Assembly (NCBI GenBank): GCA_051453625.1
Contig: JBOZIK010000001.1
Span: forward strand, 264,837,251-264,901,250
Origin: Welwitschia mirabilis
Taxonomy: Eukaryota; Gnetophyta; Gnetopsida; Welwitschiales
Direction of reading: 5' to 3'
Length of the DNA: 64,000 nt
Part shown: piece after piece, positions 49,519-61,879 of the stretch
How positions within the stretch are numbered: the first letter of the stretch is position 1
Layout of the letters: the number at the start of each line of letters is the position of its first letter
Made by a program: the position numbers and the translations under genes
Notes under the pieces: generated by a model
The model's database searches: none
Seen by the model: the letters and a program-made list of their open reading frames with translations, nothing else
What the model was told of the DNA's origin: nothing

Positions 49519-49800
49519 ATCTCCTCCTTTGACATTGATGGCAAACAATTTAGTAATTCCAAAGATTTAAACAATTTAAACTCATTCAATAAACATTTTA
49601 AAGAGCACATTAAAGAACCAAAAATCTCCCTCTTACATCAAGACATATACATATGTAAGTAAAAGATAAGATAGGTAATATTTTCTCCTCCTTTAATTAA
49701 ATAGCACAAAATATTCAAAAATTATAATAAAAAGAGCATATTAAATTGAATATTGAATATTAAAATCACTGCATCTTCTCTTTCCCTTTGACATCAATGG
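49519..49800 (-). other. Copia-D polypurine tract and two PPT-like repeats
   Basis: The tract next to the LTR is 'tgtcaaaggaggagat' on the minus strand, preceded by 'tttgccatcaa'. Similar pyrimidine-rich plus-strand stretches recur near 49683 ('tctcctcctttaa') and near 49770 ('cttctctttccctttgacat', followed by 'caatggtaaa'). Confidence 0.6.
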
Positions 49801-50323
49801 TAAATAATAATCATATTTAGGCACCTTTAAAAGCATATTCTTCCCCCCCATGTTTATACTAAATGATAAATACTGATAATCCAAAAATTTGAAAACATAT
49901 TGAGGCAATTTAAATAGATAAATTATGCTTTTAAATGAGATAATCTTGAATATGGATAAAATTCTACCAAAATTAATGATCAAAACAACACTTATGAATT
50001 ACATACTTAAATGATACCATTTAAACTGTAATGATAATGCAACATATGATAAAAACATTTTAGTTCATTTTTACTTTACATGATAATTTTAATTTTGTTT
50101 CAATTAATATCAAAATAATGTAAGATTTAACCTCAAACATAAGACTGAATTTCATTAACAATAATAAGCTATTACAAGGTTTCATACTAAACAAGAAAGA
50201 AAGAAATATTTATCAAAAGCATACATCTAAAAAATTCCATAAAAAAAAGGTATAAAACTCTTTTTTTAACAACAAGAATAAAAGAGAGAGCAACATAACA
50301 AAGATCTAAAAAACAAGAAAGAT

Positions 50324-51364
50324 TTAATCTGATTTCTCCTCCTCCTCTTCTTCTTCTTTATATTTCTCTTCTAAATCTTCTTTATCTCCATTAGTATGAG
50401 TAGAGCTAGTACCTTCAGCTGAGGTATCCACAATGTCATATCTAGCTGCTATTAGTGCTTCTTTCATATGCCTAATGCGAGAGTCAATCTATTTCAAATA
50501 TAAAAAATTCTCATATAAAGATGTTTCCCTTAGAGTTTTAGAAAGAGATTTGTTTGAAGAAGGAAAAATATGCTTGCAAGACAAATTCGTATGCCTAATA
50601 AGTGATAGGGGCTGAAGATTCTCTAAAGAAGACTATAGATTAACATAAAAATGATGAGAAATTTTAGTGATAAGCACAGAGTAGGGTAAAGCTCTAGTTC
50701 TATGGTACTCTAACTATGAAGCCATATTTTTCAATATTATGGTAGAAGCATCCATAAAATGCTCAGTTCCTACCAAATACATCAAATAAGCTCTGTAGCT
50801 GGGGCCTAATCATGATGGACAGCTAAAGAAAAAAAAATTATAAGTAAAGATCAAATGGATAAAGTGATATTTTGGAGTCAACAGAGAAGTAGAAATAATG
50901 TACTTCCAAGAATGCATTTTACTACAAATCGCCCTGGTAACTGCTGGCTTGTCTTTCATTATGTCTCTTAGAGTTCAAAATTCTTTATAGTATCCTCAAA
51001 GAAAATCAGTCAGCTCAAAAATAAGATCTACTATTACTTTTATCCTTCTACCTAAAACTAGGGTTTCTAGAGTCCTGGTATCATGATTAAAAGAAGTATT
51101 ATAGTAAAACATTCTAGTAAGAAAAGGATATACAAAATCTAAAACATCCAAGAAATGATCCAGATCTTAATCTCTTAAGGGTTGAATAATATCTCTTAGC
51201 TCTTTAAGCTATGATGAAGCTATAAACTACCTCTTTTACATAATTTTATTCTTAAACTTCTCATAAAACTTTTCCAATTCTTCCTTAGACATACCATGAA
51301 AGAAGTAAAAAGGATCCCTTAAAGCACCTTCCTTTGGTCCTCTTCTAGAAGTGTTGGTTGCCAT
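50324..51364 (-). pseudogene. Copia-D accessory 3' ORF (putative plant transposon protein-like)
   Basis: From ATG at 51364 to TAA at 50326-50324 the frame is exactly 347 codons with ten internal stops and no net frameshift. The N-terminus MATNTSRRGPKEGALRDPFY is basic and disordered. The core shows 'FVYPFLTRMFYYN', LVLGRRIKVIVDLIFELTDF, HSWKYIISTSLLTPKYHFIH, YRAYLMYLVGTEHFMDASTI and 'LPYSVLITKISHHF', in the same order as Copia-A 22881-24010. The C-terminus is an acidic run of Glu. The pattern suggests the 'putative plant transposon protein' domain. The reaction or partner is unknown. It is the largest single frame in Copia-D and sits where integrase-RT is missing. Confidence 0.7.
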
Positions 51365-51539
51365 TCTAAGATCTTAAAAGAGAAGAAAAATTGAGATAAT
51401 CACTGGATTTAGTTGTAAAGGTTTCTTAAACTTCAAGAAACTCATTAGATCTGAAGGCTTGAAGGCACTAGATTGAGATGAAAATGGGTTGGGATTCTAG
51501 CTCTTTTATAAAATGAAAAAAATAGGGTAGATTTTACAA

Positions 51540-51740
51540 AGAAATTGAGTCCATCGACTGTACTTCTATACTATAATCTGTCAGGTCCAATCGACTACTC
51601 CAACATCTAGTTGACCCATTAAGATGTGGGTTTATAGTACAGGAAGAGGTCTCGGTGACCAGGCTTTTAGACCAGTCGACTCACACATCCAGTTAACTAA
51701 ATTAAAGATCTAGTTGACTGCCCTATAATCAGCTAAGGGA
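51540..51740 (-). promoter_or_regulatory. GTCGAC-motif cluster upstream of the Copia-D accessory ORF
   Basis: About seven variants of GTCGAC/GTTGAC occur in 190 bases (near 51554, 51589, 51608, 51676 and 51713, among others). On the minus strand a TATA-like 'ttttataaaagagc' follows near 51510, about 150 bases before the ORF. The same motif fills the Copia-D LTRs, so this looks like an LTR-type promoter reused inside the element. Function is inferred. Confidence 0.4.
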
Positions 51741-51829
51741 TGGTGTACTAAACTCTAGATCACTTTTATGAGGGATAAAATAATTACCAGAACTAGAGTT
51801 TACATCATAATTGATAGAAAAACATTTAA

Positions 51830-53161
51830 TTTTATCATTATCTTTCTTAAATTATTGATTTGCATGTATTAGTTGATCTAGATTTTTAATATTTAAACTG
51901 TAAGCATTATCAACATGTTTTGCACATAAAATAACAACATTTATTTTCTTATTCTCAAATATACATTTAGATTTATTAAAGATTATTTTATTTTCTTTGT
52001 CACACAGTTGACTAACGCTTAATAAATTGTGTTATAAGCCATTCACATAAAGTACATTGTTAAGATTACATGACATATCTCCTTTGATGCTTCTTATACC
52101 TTCTATTTTTTGAAAGATGACTTCTTCACCATTTATGATTTTTAACCTTTAAAAACTTGATTTATCTTCTTTTATATGCATTGAACAACCACTATCTAGA
52201 AATTAGCTTCGCACATAAGATTCTCTATAATTTATCTCTGACACAAAGCTTTAAAGATTATTAGCTTTAACCCACTTAGTCTTATTTAACTTAGGTGATA
52301 TATTATTCTTTAGGATAAATTTAAACAATAAAGCATTTACATGATTAGAGGTAAATATCATATATCTAAATTTGCAAAATAGTTTAGAATGACCAAGTCT
52401 ACCACAAAAATTTCATAAGATATTAGACATAAACTTGTTTGGTTTATCTGTTTTCGAGAAATTTGTGCTTGAAAACCAATACCTGATTCATCTCCATTTT
52501 GCTTTCATATTTCATGTATTTGTTCTAGTTTAGATGAACTATCAGAAAACTTATTTTTAAAGAATAAAAGATCATTTACCTGAGTATCTAATCTAAAGTT
52601 ATCAACTTTGAGTACTTGACACTTTTCTTCTACTTCCTCCTTTTCTTTTGTGATGTTCTTTACTAATTTGTTAAATTTATTAATTCTTTTGGCAAGCTTC
52701 TCACATTCTTTATACAACTCTTAACATATTTCTTCTAACTCATCTTCCTCCTCATAAATCATATCTAAGTCAGCCGATGTTGAAGTACTAGGTACATCTT
52801 TGAGAGATGATACTAGGGCCATGAAAGATAATCTCCTTTCTCTATCTAATCCATAGTCTGAGTATTTTTTTTCATCTTCATTATCTTCATTATCCTAAGT
52901 TGTTATCAATGAGGTGTTTTTAGTTTTCCTGTTTTCTCTTCTAGAATTGGGATATTTATTGGCCATATGTCCAAATCCTTTGCATGAATAGCACTGGATT
53001 TCCTTTTCCTTGTCCTATTATTTTCTTTGTTTTGGATTGCTTTTTCTTGGATTTTTGCTTAGTTCTCTTTCCTTTTTCCTATAGAGAAATATTTTAAAAC
53101 ATTTGGCTAGAAGAGCCACCTCATCATTGTCAAGTTCTTCATCTGATCTATTAGATCTGTA
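51830..53161 (-). pseudogene. Copia-D gag/protease/GAG-pre-integrase, left copy
   Basis: It repeats 53262-54480 with roughly one difference in nine bases over the compared stretch. On the minus strand: a gag zinc knuckle CYSCKGFGHMANKY near 52990 (last Cys to Tyr), the coiled-coil-like stretch 52717-52505, a protease site FLDSGCSMH with the Asp-Ser-Gly triad kept near 52205, then NNVLYVNGL and LLSVSQLCDKENKIIF of GAG-pre-integrase, extending to 'YSLNIKNLDQLIHANQ' near 51880. Coding then stops without integrase. Confidence 0.75.
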
Positions 53162-53274
53162 NNNNNNNNNNNNNNNNNNNNNNNNNNNNNNNNNNNNNNN
53201 NNNNNNNNNNNNNNNNNNNNNNNNNNNNNNNNNNNNNNNNNNNNNNNNNNNNNNNNNNNNNTATATATTTAGAT

Positions 53275-55190
53275 TTACCAAAGATTATTCTATTTACTTT
53301 ATTACACAGTTGACTAACACTTAATAAATTGTATTATAAACCATTCACATAAAGTACATTATTGAGATTAGATGACATACCTTCTTTGATGCTTTATGTA
53401 ACTTCTATTTTTGCTGATTGGTTGTTTCCAAAAATGACTTCTTTACAATTTATGCTCTTTAACCTTTAAAAAATTGATTTATATCCTATCATATGCATTG
53501 AATAGCTACTATCTAGATACCAGCTTTTTACATGAGATTCTCTACAATTTATCTGTGACATAAAGCTTTGGAGATTATTAGCTTTAACCCACTTAGTCTT
53601 ATTTAACTTAGGTGGTATGTTCTTCTTAGGGATAAATTTAAATGATAAAGCATTTACATGTTCAGAGGTAAACATCATATATCTAAATTTGCAAAATAAT
53701 TTAAAATGATCAAGTCTACCATAAAAAGTGCATTAGATATTGGACATAAACTTACTTGTTTAGTTTATTTATTTTTAAGAAATTTGTGCTTCAAAACCAA
53801 TACCTGATTTATCTCCATCTTGCTTTCATATTTTAAGAATCTGTTCTAGTTTAGATGAACTACTAGAAAACTTATTTATAAAGAATAAAAGATCATTTAC
53901 TTGAGTAATTAACTTGAAGTTATTGAATTTGAGTACTTTAGACCTTTCTTCTACTTCCTCCTTTTCTTTTATGATTGTTTTTACTAATTTATTCAACTCA
54001 TTGACTCTTTTGGTAAGCTTCTCACATTCTTCATATAACTTTGACAAGTTTCTTCTAACTTATCTTCCTCTTTATTAATCATATTTGAGTTATCTAATGT
54101 AAAAGTACTAGACACATTTTTGAGAGATGATACTAGGGCCATGAAAGATAATATCCTTTCTCTCTTTGATCCATGATCTGAGTAGTTTTCTTCATCTTCA
54201 TCATCTTCATCATTTTCATTATCCCAAGTTTCCATCAATAAGATGTTTTTAGGGTTTGTGCTTTTTCTTTTAGTGTTGGAACATTTATTGGTCATATGTC
54301 CAAATCCCTTACATGAATAACACAAGATTTTCTTTTCCTTGTTCTATTCTCTTATTTGTTTTAGATTTCTGTTCCTTGGATTCATACTTGATTCTCCTTC
54401 CTTTTTCCTGTAGAGAAATCTTTTAAAATAACTGACTAGAAGAGCCACTTCATTATTGTCAAGTTCTTCATTTGATCTATCAAATCTATAATCCTGTTAC
54501 ACATATTTCAAAGTAATACCTTTTTTTATATCTTTAGTAAATTTAAGTTCATAAGTTTCAAGGTTATCTTGAAGTTCTTTTAATGCCATTGCGCTAATAG
54601 TTTTTCTTTTTTCAATGGCTGTTACCTTTGGTTCAGATCTCTTAGATAGGGATCTCAATATTTTTCTTACCACTTTGCTTTCTTCCATACATTCTTTGAG
54701 GCTTATCATTGAGTTTACTATATCTCTAAGTCTAGTAAAAAAATTTTGTAAATTTTATTCATCATCCATATGAATGTCTTCAAATCTAGAAATAAGAATT
54801 TATAGTTTTGCTTGTTTAATAGTGGATGTTCCTTCATGTGCTACTTCCAAAATATCCCAAGCTTTTTTTGCAAGGTTACAGTTCATAATTCTTTTAAATT
54901 CATCTACACACACTATATAAAAAATAACATTAAGCAAATAGGCATTTATTGTGGCTTTGGTTTTATCTATGGGAGTCCATTAGTTTCTAGATTTGGAAAC
55001 CAAGATAGTATTTCCATTTGCATCTGTCTGAGTTATCATAGGCATAGTATGACCTTTGTAAATGATATCTTCTACATTGGCATCTATTGATTTAAGAAAA
55101 ATCCTCATCTTAGCTTTCCAATAGGAATAGTTTTAACTAATTGAATATGGGTAAATGACTAGTTGGAAATCCATTAGTTGGGTTACTCAT
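53275..55190 (-). pseudogene. gag: Copia-D gag and protease, right copy (5' end of the element)
   Basis: The ATG at 55190 (minus) gives MSNPTNGFPTSHLPIFN, followed by YWKAKMRIFLKSIDANVEDI and 'AKKAWDILEVAHEGTSTIKQ', the copia gag UBN2 region. 54709-54497 is open (KILRSLSKRSEPKVTAIEKR). The zinc knuckle CYSCKGFGHMTNKC near 54280-54320 is intact, followed by an acidic Asp/Glu tract and the coiled-coil stretch 54047-53826. The protease site reads WYLDSSYSMHM near 53510, with Gly of D-S-G changed to Ser. The frame runs into the N gap in the GAG-pre-integrase domain. Confidence 0.8.
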
Positions 55191-55243
55191 TTTTAGGGTT
55201 ATTAAGTCTAGATCTGTAAAAATATCTCCAAGACTAACCTACA

Positions 55244-55255
55244 CTCTAATATCAA
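55244..55255 (-). other. Copia-D primer-binding site (tRNA-iMet, degenerate)
   Basis: On the minus strand this reads TTGATATTAGAG, matching TGGTATCAGAG-type sites after transitions, directly beside the 5' LTR start at 55257. Confidence 0.6.
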
Positions 55256-55256
55256 A

Positions 55257-56591
55257 TGATAGGATTGAGAACCCTAGAGGGGGTGAATAGGTTCTTTTCA
55301 AAAACTTTAAGCTTAAAACAACTTAATGAAATCTAATCATAGATTACATATAACTAAATAATAAAATCAAGTCATGCATACAAGGAATGAAAAACAGAGT
55401 GTAAAGCATAAAACAAAAACTACCCGTTTGGATGAATGCAGAATTTATAGTAATTTAGAAACTCCCCTATTCCACTCTTGACAGTTAGCTTCTTCTAATC
55501 TTGATTTCAGATCTTTATTACTTTATAGGTTTTACCAGGCTCACCTGTTAATCCTTATAAGCAGACTTTTATAGGCTAAGTCTCAACCTTAACAATACAT
55601 TTTTATAGGCTAAGTCTTAGCCTTTGATAATGGACTTTTACAAGCTAAGTCTCAACCTTTGAAGACAAATAAAAGTGATGCAATGATTCCTTTATAGATC
55701 TAATATTACTTGTTCAGTACCAGTACATAGAATGGAGTTCTTCTCTAAATGAATACAGTGATGAAGTCCTTAGATATGATTCTAAGTGATGTTCTATTCA
55801 AGAATAAATCTCCTCAATCAGATATGAATCAGTACAAAAGATATTCCAATAAAATATGCTACTTGATCTTTCAGATTCATAATGAATATGCCAATTTTAA
55901 AAATGTGCCAAAACGATCTCTAGGTCATCTGTTACCTAGGTATATATAATAGAGGATTACTGGGGTTTCATACAATTGAATTGCACCTCTAATGACTATA
56001 AACGGTTAGAAAATGGCTAGGTAATGTCAACATAATGGATACATAATGTCTACAAGATTTACTTTTCTATATCATTTGGTTGACTCCACAAATATTTGGT
56101 CGACCCCATAAGACTTAGTCGATTCCATCTTGGGTCTGATTAATCCCTTGTCTTTCAGTCTGGAACTATGGACTTGTTAGCTCCTTAGGTTCAGTTAACT
56201 CCATGAAAATCTAGTCGACCCCTTTCTTTTTGATCTGGGACTTGACTGTCAGCTCCTCAAACGTGGTTAAATCCATAAATATTCAATTGACCTCATTCCT
56301 CTTATTCTGGGGCTATTAGTTCTTGAGATCATAGTTCTTGTTGACCCCTTCATAATTTGGTCAACCCTCTTGATTTAGTTTATTTTTTTTACGTTTGCTT
56401 CAAGTGCAGTTGACCCTTTTAGGATCTGGTCGACCCCCACTGAAGGTAAACATAAATAAGCAGTTTCTTTTGTGCATTTTGGTCTACATCTTTTACCTGC
56501 ATAACTCAAACTCATTTACACACAATATCTAATAAATTTTCACTACACTAGAGTAATTAGTTTGACATCAATTGGCAAATATAATCTAATA
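55257..56591 (-). repeat. Copia-D 5' LTR
   Basis: It is 1335 bases, starting (plus) TGATAGGATTGAGAACCC. GTCGAC-type motifs cluster at 56080-56440, including exact GGTCGACCCC near 56098 and AGTCGACCCC near 56213. Confidence 0.85.
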
Positions 56592-58200
56592 GAATCATGG
56601 AAATAGATATTAAATGACAATTTTAAAAATAGATTTAAGTATTTTTAATTAAGAAAAATGTCTCATATACAAACTAACTTTGAAGATTCATATCTTCATT
56701 AGGAGGAGAATGCCTTAAGGATGGTCCAATATATTATTAGCCTTAAGAAATGCACCTAAAACTTCTACAACAATATAAAAAGATAAGGGGCTAATGAGTA
56801 ATCTTACTTGATAGATCTCTCTTAATGAATGGAATAGGAAATACTCTATTCATAAAAATAATAGCTGTTATGTTAGTTAATATAATTTTCATATTCCTTT
56901 CAAAGGTCTCTTTTAGTCTATGATGTTTAATCACCTTTAAGGAAAAGCACCAATCAACATAACCATAAGCCTAGGTACAGTGTAGTTTGAGAAGAATTGC
57001 ATTATAATATTGTCCTATAGTTTAATGGTTTTACTTATTAGAATACCCTAGAAACTTAAAGAATTAATACTTTATGTTAGAGTGGATGGTAGAAGTTACA
57101 TTATTTAGCAAAATTTACTAGAATAAAATAAAGATACGTGTAGTTAAAACATGTGACTACTATTATGAACATTAGCTATGGACACCATTTAAAATACATC
57201 TCTCCTTTATTAAAACATTAAATGAGATAACCATGATAATTTTATATTCGCATCCCCTCATTAATTCATGCTACTTATTCCATGAATTCAATGAGATAGG
57301 TTCCATTTAATTCTTCATTGTTACCATGCCTTTGATGTTTGAACTTTGTGTTACTAAAGTCTACATCTATAATTATTATTTTCTATAAGTTCATACCTAC
57401 TATAAAAGCCTAGTAGAACATCATATAATATTAAAAATCTTATTAAGTAATGGTAGGTTCCTATTGTATTAGGTAATTTCATATAACATTTAGGTTTTAA
57501 TAAATTACCTCATTTCTTAGTAACAAAATCTATTAGCCTCCTTATTTTAGAGTAATACAATAGTAGAATGGAATCTTTAATGTGAGTAGAAATTAGGAGT
57601 TATTCCCTTAATAAAAAATAGTATAATAACTTTACATGCCTATTAAAGATACTATTATTACATCTTTAAATTATTATTCATGAATCTAAATGAAATAACT
57701 ATTAAGAAAGAAGGAAGATAGTTATAGAACAAGCCATAAAATCATAAGAAAAATTGGAAAATTAAATGCATTCTAGATAATTAGTTTTATCTAATTATAT
57801 TTATCAATAATTTTTTTTTTCTAAGCTAGTGTCATACTTTCCTCTTGGATTACATCCTTTTCTTTTTACACCTTTCATTAACAAGGAATTTTATAATCCC
57901 TTAGCCTTTGCACTTAAAGTTAACATGTCCAATATCCATAGGCATTCATTTATGAAGTTGGATTTGTTAATGATTAGATGTACTTAATGAATGCTAGAAA
58001 AAAATGTAATTTTTAAAAGCATTTATATAGGTAAAGTCCTAGTTGTGATTATTTAACTTATTAAAAGTGATGTGTCTAGTGTACAAATAGGATATTAATG
58101 AAATTTCTCAACTTGGAAGCATACTCCAAATTTAAATAAAGATTAACAATTAGTAAAATTAATGTTTGAGGAACTTAATAGATTCATACAAAATACTTAA
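56592..58200. other. AT-rich stretch without recognised genes
   Basis: No retroelement motif, long frame or paired repeat was found. It is the right-hand continuation of the locus into which Copia-D inserted. Confidence 0.4.
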
Positions 58201-58239
58201 GAAAAGGGATTATTTAGTTTAAAGTTTATGAAATTTAGA

Positions 58240-58990
58240 GAAATTTTGATTATAGATGTTTGTAATGTGAAAGACATCTATTAGAAAGATATCTACAAGA
58301 TGGAAGAGGCCTACATTAAAACTAAACCTGAAATAGGAGAAAGATATTTATAAGATAAAGGACATCTTACTAAAGCTAAACTTAAACTATTAGTTAAAAT
58401 ACATCTATGACAAATGCACTAGTGAAAGATTTCTAATGATATGAAATAAATCTATACTCCACTATAATATGTGACACTAGTTAATTTGTGCTAGGAGGAT
58501 GACAATGATGGTCTATTCATTCTCTAGAGGTCTAGGAAACTTTTCTATAATAAATTATTAATTGTAAAGGGTTAAAGAAAAATTAGTTCAAAGCTTATTG
58601 GAATCTATAAAAGTGTATGAAAGACATCTATTAGAGTAAAGATGTCTACCTAAAATATTCCTAATAGATTGAGGATGTCTACTTGTAAAAGACATTTATG
58701 AGATTGAAGCAGTCTATTCCAAAAATTAATGAAAAATAAAAATGACCATTCAATGATGGAAAAAAACCATTTAGAGCCATTCGATAGCGTTTAGACCAAT
58801 TCAAATAGTTATTTCTTTAGGTTGACTAACTAGTTTACTAAAGAAGCATAAATAATACAAAGAAATATCATTAAAAGAATTTTTAAATGACTTATTGACA
58901 CTTTACAAGCTAAAATATTTTAGGGATTAACTAAAAATCATCATTACTAAAGACATCCTACATTCTATATTTACCATTGATACTTTCATG
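58240..58990 (+). repeat. Probable Copia-E 5' LTR segment (boundaries unknown)
   Basis: It has at least eight AGACATCT/AGATGTCT variants between 58260 and 58720, then a block with 'aatgaccattcaatgatgg' and 'gagccattcgatag' of the type seen in SIRE LTRs. It precedes the Copia-E gag on the same strand. No clear TG/CA ends or primer-binding site were found before about 59170. Confidence 0.35.
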
Positions 58991-59169
58991 CCATATTAAT
59001 TCTATTAGGTGACTAAATTAAGGAATAACTCAAATAAATTAACTTGACATATCATTTTAGATTTATTTCTTCTCTTGTTATAAGTTTGACAGTTCTCTAT
59101 TAAAATATATTATTTATTAAATATCTTATTTCTAATTTAAAAATCAATTTATATATATCTCTTTCTAGT

Positions 59170-60330
59170 GTTTCTTACTTGGGGATTGTAATGTATGAAT
59201 AATGCTTACATGGATGTGCTTCATAAGTTATTATAAGTGGTTGAGAGCACTTATTAGACATTTCTCTATTATAATTCCAAACGTTAAGAGAGTATTATCT
59301 TAAGAGGAACATCTCAATTATTTTTAAGATTGGTGGGTCTTTAAAACCATTGTTTTTATAGGTTATTTATAAGATGATATGGATGAGGAGTTAGCTCTTA
59401 TCATCAAGTGTATTAAGAGGCTAACCTAATCCAAGGGGGAAAAAGTAAGAAGGACTACAAACATTATCAGGATTTCAAGTAAGAGATAAGTCTAAAGAAA
59501 AGTTTTATTTTAGTTTTACTTCTTCTAATAGTGAAATATTTAGATTAGAATCTTAGGTTATGAAGGATAAGGACATCTAACCTTGAAAAATCCTAGCTCT
59601 AACCATTTGTAAAAAAAAAAGAATAAAAGATAGAGACTAAAAGAAAGAAAACCTTCTTCATAGGTTAGGATGAAGATGAAGATTTCATGGAAGTAGATAC
59701 TTTAGATGAATAGAGATCTCATTCATCTTAAATGACCATCATTCATATCCAAAGTGAAAAAGATAAGGAAGAAAATGAATAATAGTTAGAAAATAAAGAT
59801 GAAATAGGTATGAATCTTCAAAAAAGGTATGACTTAATTTTTAAAGAACCTAGTAAGTTATAAAAAGTATGTTGTAAGTTGAAGAAATTACTTCATAATT
59901 GTAAATTATCTTATGAAAAAGATGAGTCCTTCTAATGGATTAATAAATGAAAACTAAACACTTAAGGTTGAGATTATCAAACTAACATGTAAGTTCAAGA
60001 ATATTGGATAAGAACTTATAGATGCAAAGAAGGTTAATTAGAAACTCACATAAGAAACGGAAACATTAAAGGTTATGTCTAAAAATGCAAAGGTACAATG
60101 ATAGAAGTGGCCTTGGATATAATTAATTCTTTATAAATGCATCAAATAAATTCATCAATAAGTGGAACTATATGCCAAAGCATGAGAATGTAACATTTGT
60201 AAATAATATCACTTGTTATTATTGCTACAAACATGGTTACTATCAATTATTGTCCATAGAAGTTAAATAAAAGATACTAAGCTAACAATGCTAAGAGGCC
60301 AAATAGAATGGTATAATATTTTATCTATGT
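59170..60330 (+). pseudogene. gag: Copia-E gag (badly degraded)
   Basis: Fragments on the plus strand resemble SIRE gag: 'MNNAYMDVLHKLL' near 59195, 'DMDEELALIIKCIKRLT' near 59375, and 'MPKHENVTFVNNITCYYCYKH' with a zinc-knuckle start CYYCYKHG near 60217, where the later residues are lost. Stops and shifts are dense, so the start was not fixed. Confidence 0.55.
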
Positions 60331-60519
60331 AAATCCAAAGAAAATATAGGTTCCTAAATTAAGGTTACTCTCTTAGTACAAAATACTCTATGAGCTATTA
60401 AAAACATGCATGATCCATTAATAATATATATTCCAAGAATATGACAAGTGATAAATCTTGTTTCACTTCCTTGATTGAATAAGACAGAAAGGTATTGCTA
60501 CTTTTGGTGATAACATAAA

Positions 60520-60790
60520 GCATAAATTAGAGGTATTAAAATTAGTGATAGAGGTAACCTACCTAAGTTAAAAGATGTATTTTATGTTGAAAGTATGCAA
60601 CATAATTTACTTAGTGTAAATCAACTATGTGATGCAAATTTTTATATGACTTTTTTAAAAGATGATTATGTTACTAAAAAATGCAAGTTAAACAAATTCT
60701 ATTTGCTAGGATTAGGAATTCAAATGTTTATACCCCTAAATTATATGATATTTATAACAAAAGTTCCAAGTGTTTATTAGGTACTATAGA
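60520..60790 (+). pseudogene. Copia-E GAG-pre-integrase domain
   Basis: NLPKLKDVFYVESMQHNLLS followed by VNQLCDANFYMTFLKDDYV (open from 60595 to 60780) is the typical copia block between protease and integrase. The protease active site upstream is not recognisable. Confidence 0.75.
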
Positions 60791-60879
60791 GATATAAAAA
60801 TTTAGCATAATAAACTTGGTTATATAAATAAAGATATACTAAAGACCTTCTCCTTAAATGATAAAAGAGGAACCAAATA

Positions 60880-61640
60880 AGGGTAAGATCCAGTAAGAAA
60901 AATTCTATTACACTAAATGTCGTTTAAAAATTCTAAAATTTTAATATTATTGATCTATTTCCTATTGATATTCTAGGTAATAAAAGTTATTATTTAACTA
61001 TTGTTAATGATTACTTTGATTTTACATGGATGAAATTCCTTAAATACATGGATGATGCCTATAACATCTTTTCTAAATTATGTATTACATTATAAAACTA
61101 AAAATGATATAGGATTAAAAAAATAAGAAGTTAAAATGGTATAAAATTTAATAATGCTAGGTTTATAAACTTTGGTAAGTAATTGGACATACTTTATCAA
61201 TTCTTAACTCTAAGAACACAATAACAAAATCGAGTAGCTAAAATGAAGAACTAGATACTAAATGATATGACAAGAACAATGATGCACAATCAAGAGGTTC
61301 CTTATAATTTTTGAATATAATCCATTAACAATTTTTGTTATGTCTCAAATGAAGTTCTTATAAGATGTTTCACTTATAAAACTTCATATGAGTTATGGTC
61401 TAGTAAGAAAATTTTAGTTTGCTTTTATGTTTTTGGTTTAAAATGTTTTATTCTAAATGAAAAATATCAGCTTAAAAAATTTGATTGATGAAGGTATTAT
61501 TTTAGGGTACTCAATTTTTAGTAAAGCCTAAAAAATATTCAACAAGAGAACATGTGTGATACAAAAAATAATAAATGTTAAAATTAATGATACTGACTCA
61601 ATACTTGTTTATGTGCAGGATGATTGTATACCTATAAAAC
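60880..61640 (+). pseudogene. int: Copia-E integrase (degenerate)
   Basis: 'FPIDILGNKSYYLTIVNDY' near 60960 corresponds to the first catalytic Asp block (D-x-FGP) and the following 'V-D-D-Y', here with Asn-Asp. TWMKFLKYMDDAYNIFSKL follows. 'LHMSYGLVRK' near 61385 and 'IILGYSIFSKA' with 'NKRTCVIQKIINV' near 61495-61580 are the C-terminal integrase landmarks. The catalytic Glu region is unreadable. Confidence 0.65.
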
Positions 61641-61879
61641 TTGAATAAATTATTGATAATCACCTGCAAATAAGATAATGATGAGTATGAGAAAGAGGAA
61701 CCTAATAAACAGACCTATTTACAAATAATAAATATGAAAAAGAGTTACTTAACTAGCGGTATAATTAGTAGTCCATATGGTGGTGTGAAAAAAAAACCAC
61801 AGTAAAGAGTTTTACGGATTCATAGCCTACATCTTTTAAGTGGAGCTCAAGAACTTCAATGAGATACATGATGATAAAA

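Larger units (their letters stand above)
48192..56591 (-). mobile_element. Copia-D, SIRE-like element lacking integrase, RT and RNase H
   Basis: LTRs at 48192-49518 and 55257-56591 both begin (plus strand) TGATAGGAT and flank a 5.7-kb interior. Flanking gaagc (48187-48191) and gaatc (56592-56596) are a probable target-site duplication with one mismatch. The interior on the minus strand has gag, protease and GAG-pre-integrase remnants, a partial repeat of that segment across an N run, then directly an accessory ORF and the polypurine tract. No polymerase motif is present, so this copy needed enzymes from elsewhere, or lost them before or after insertion. Confidence 0.8.
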
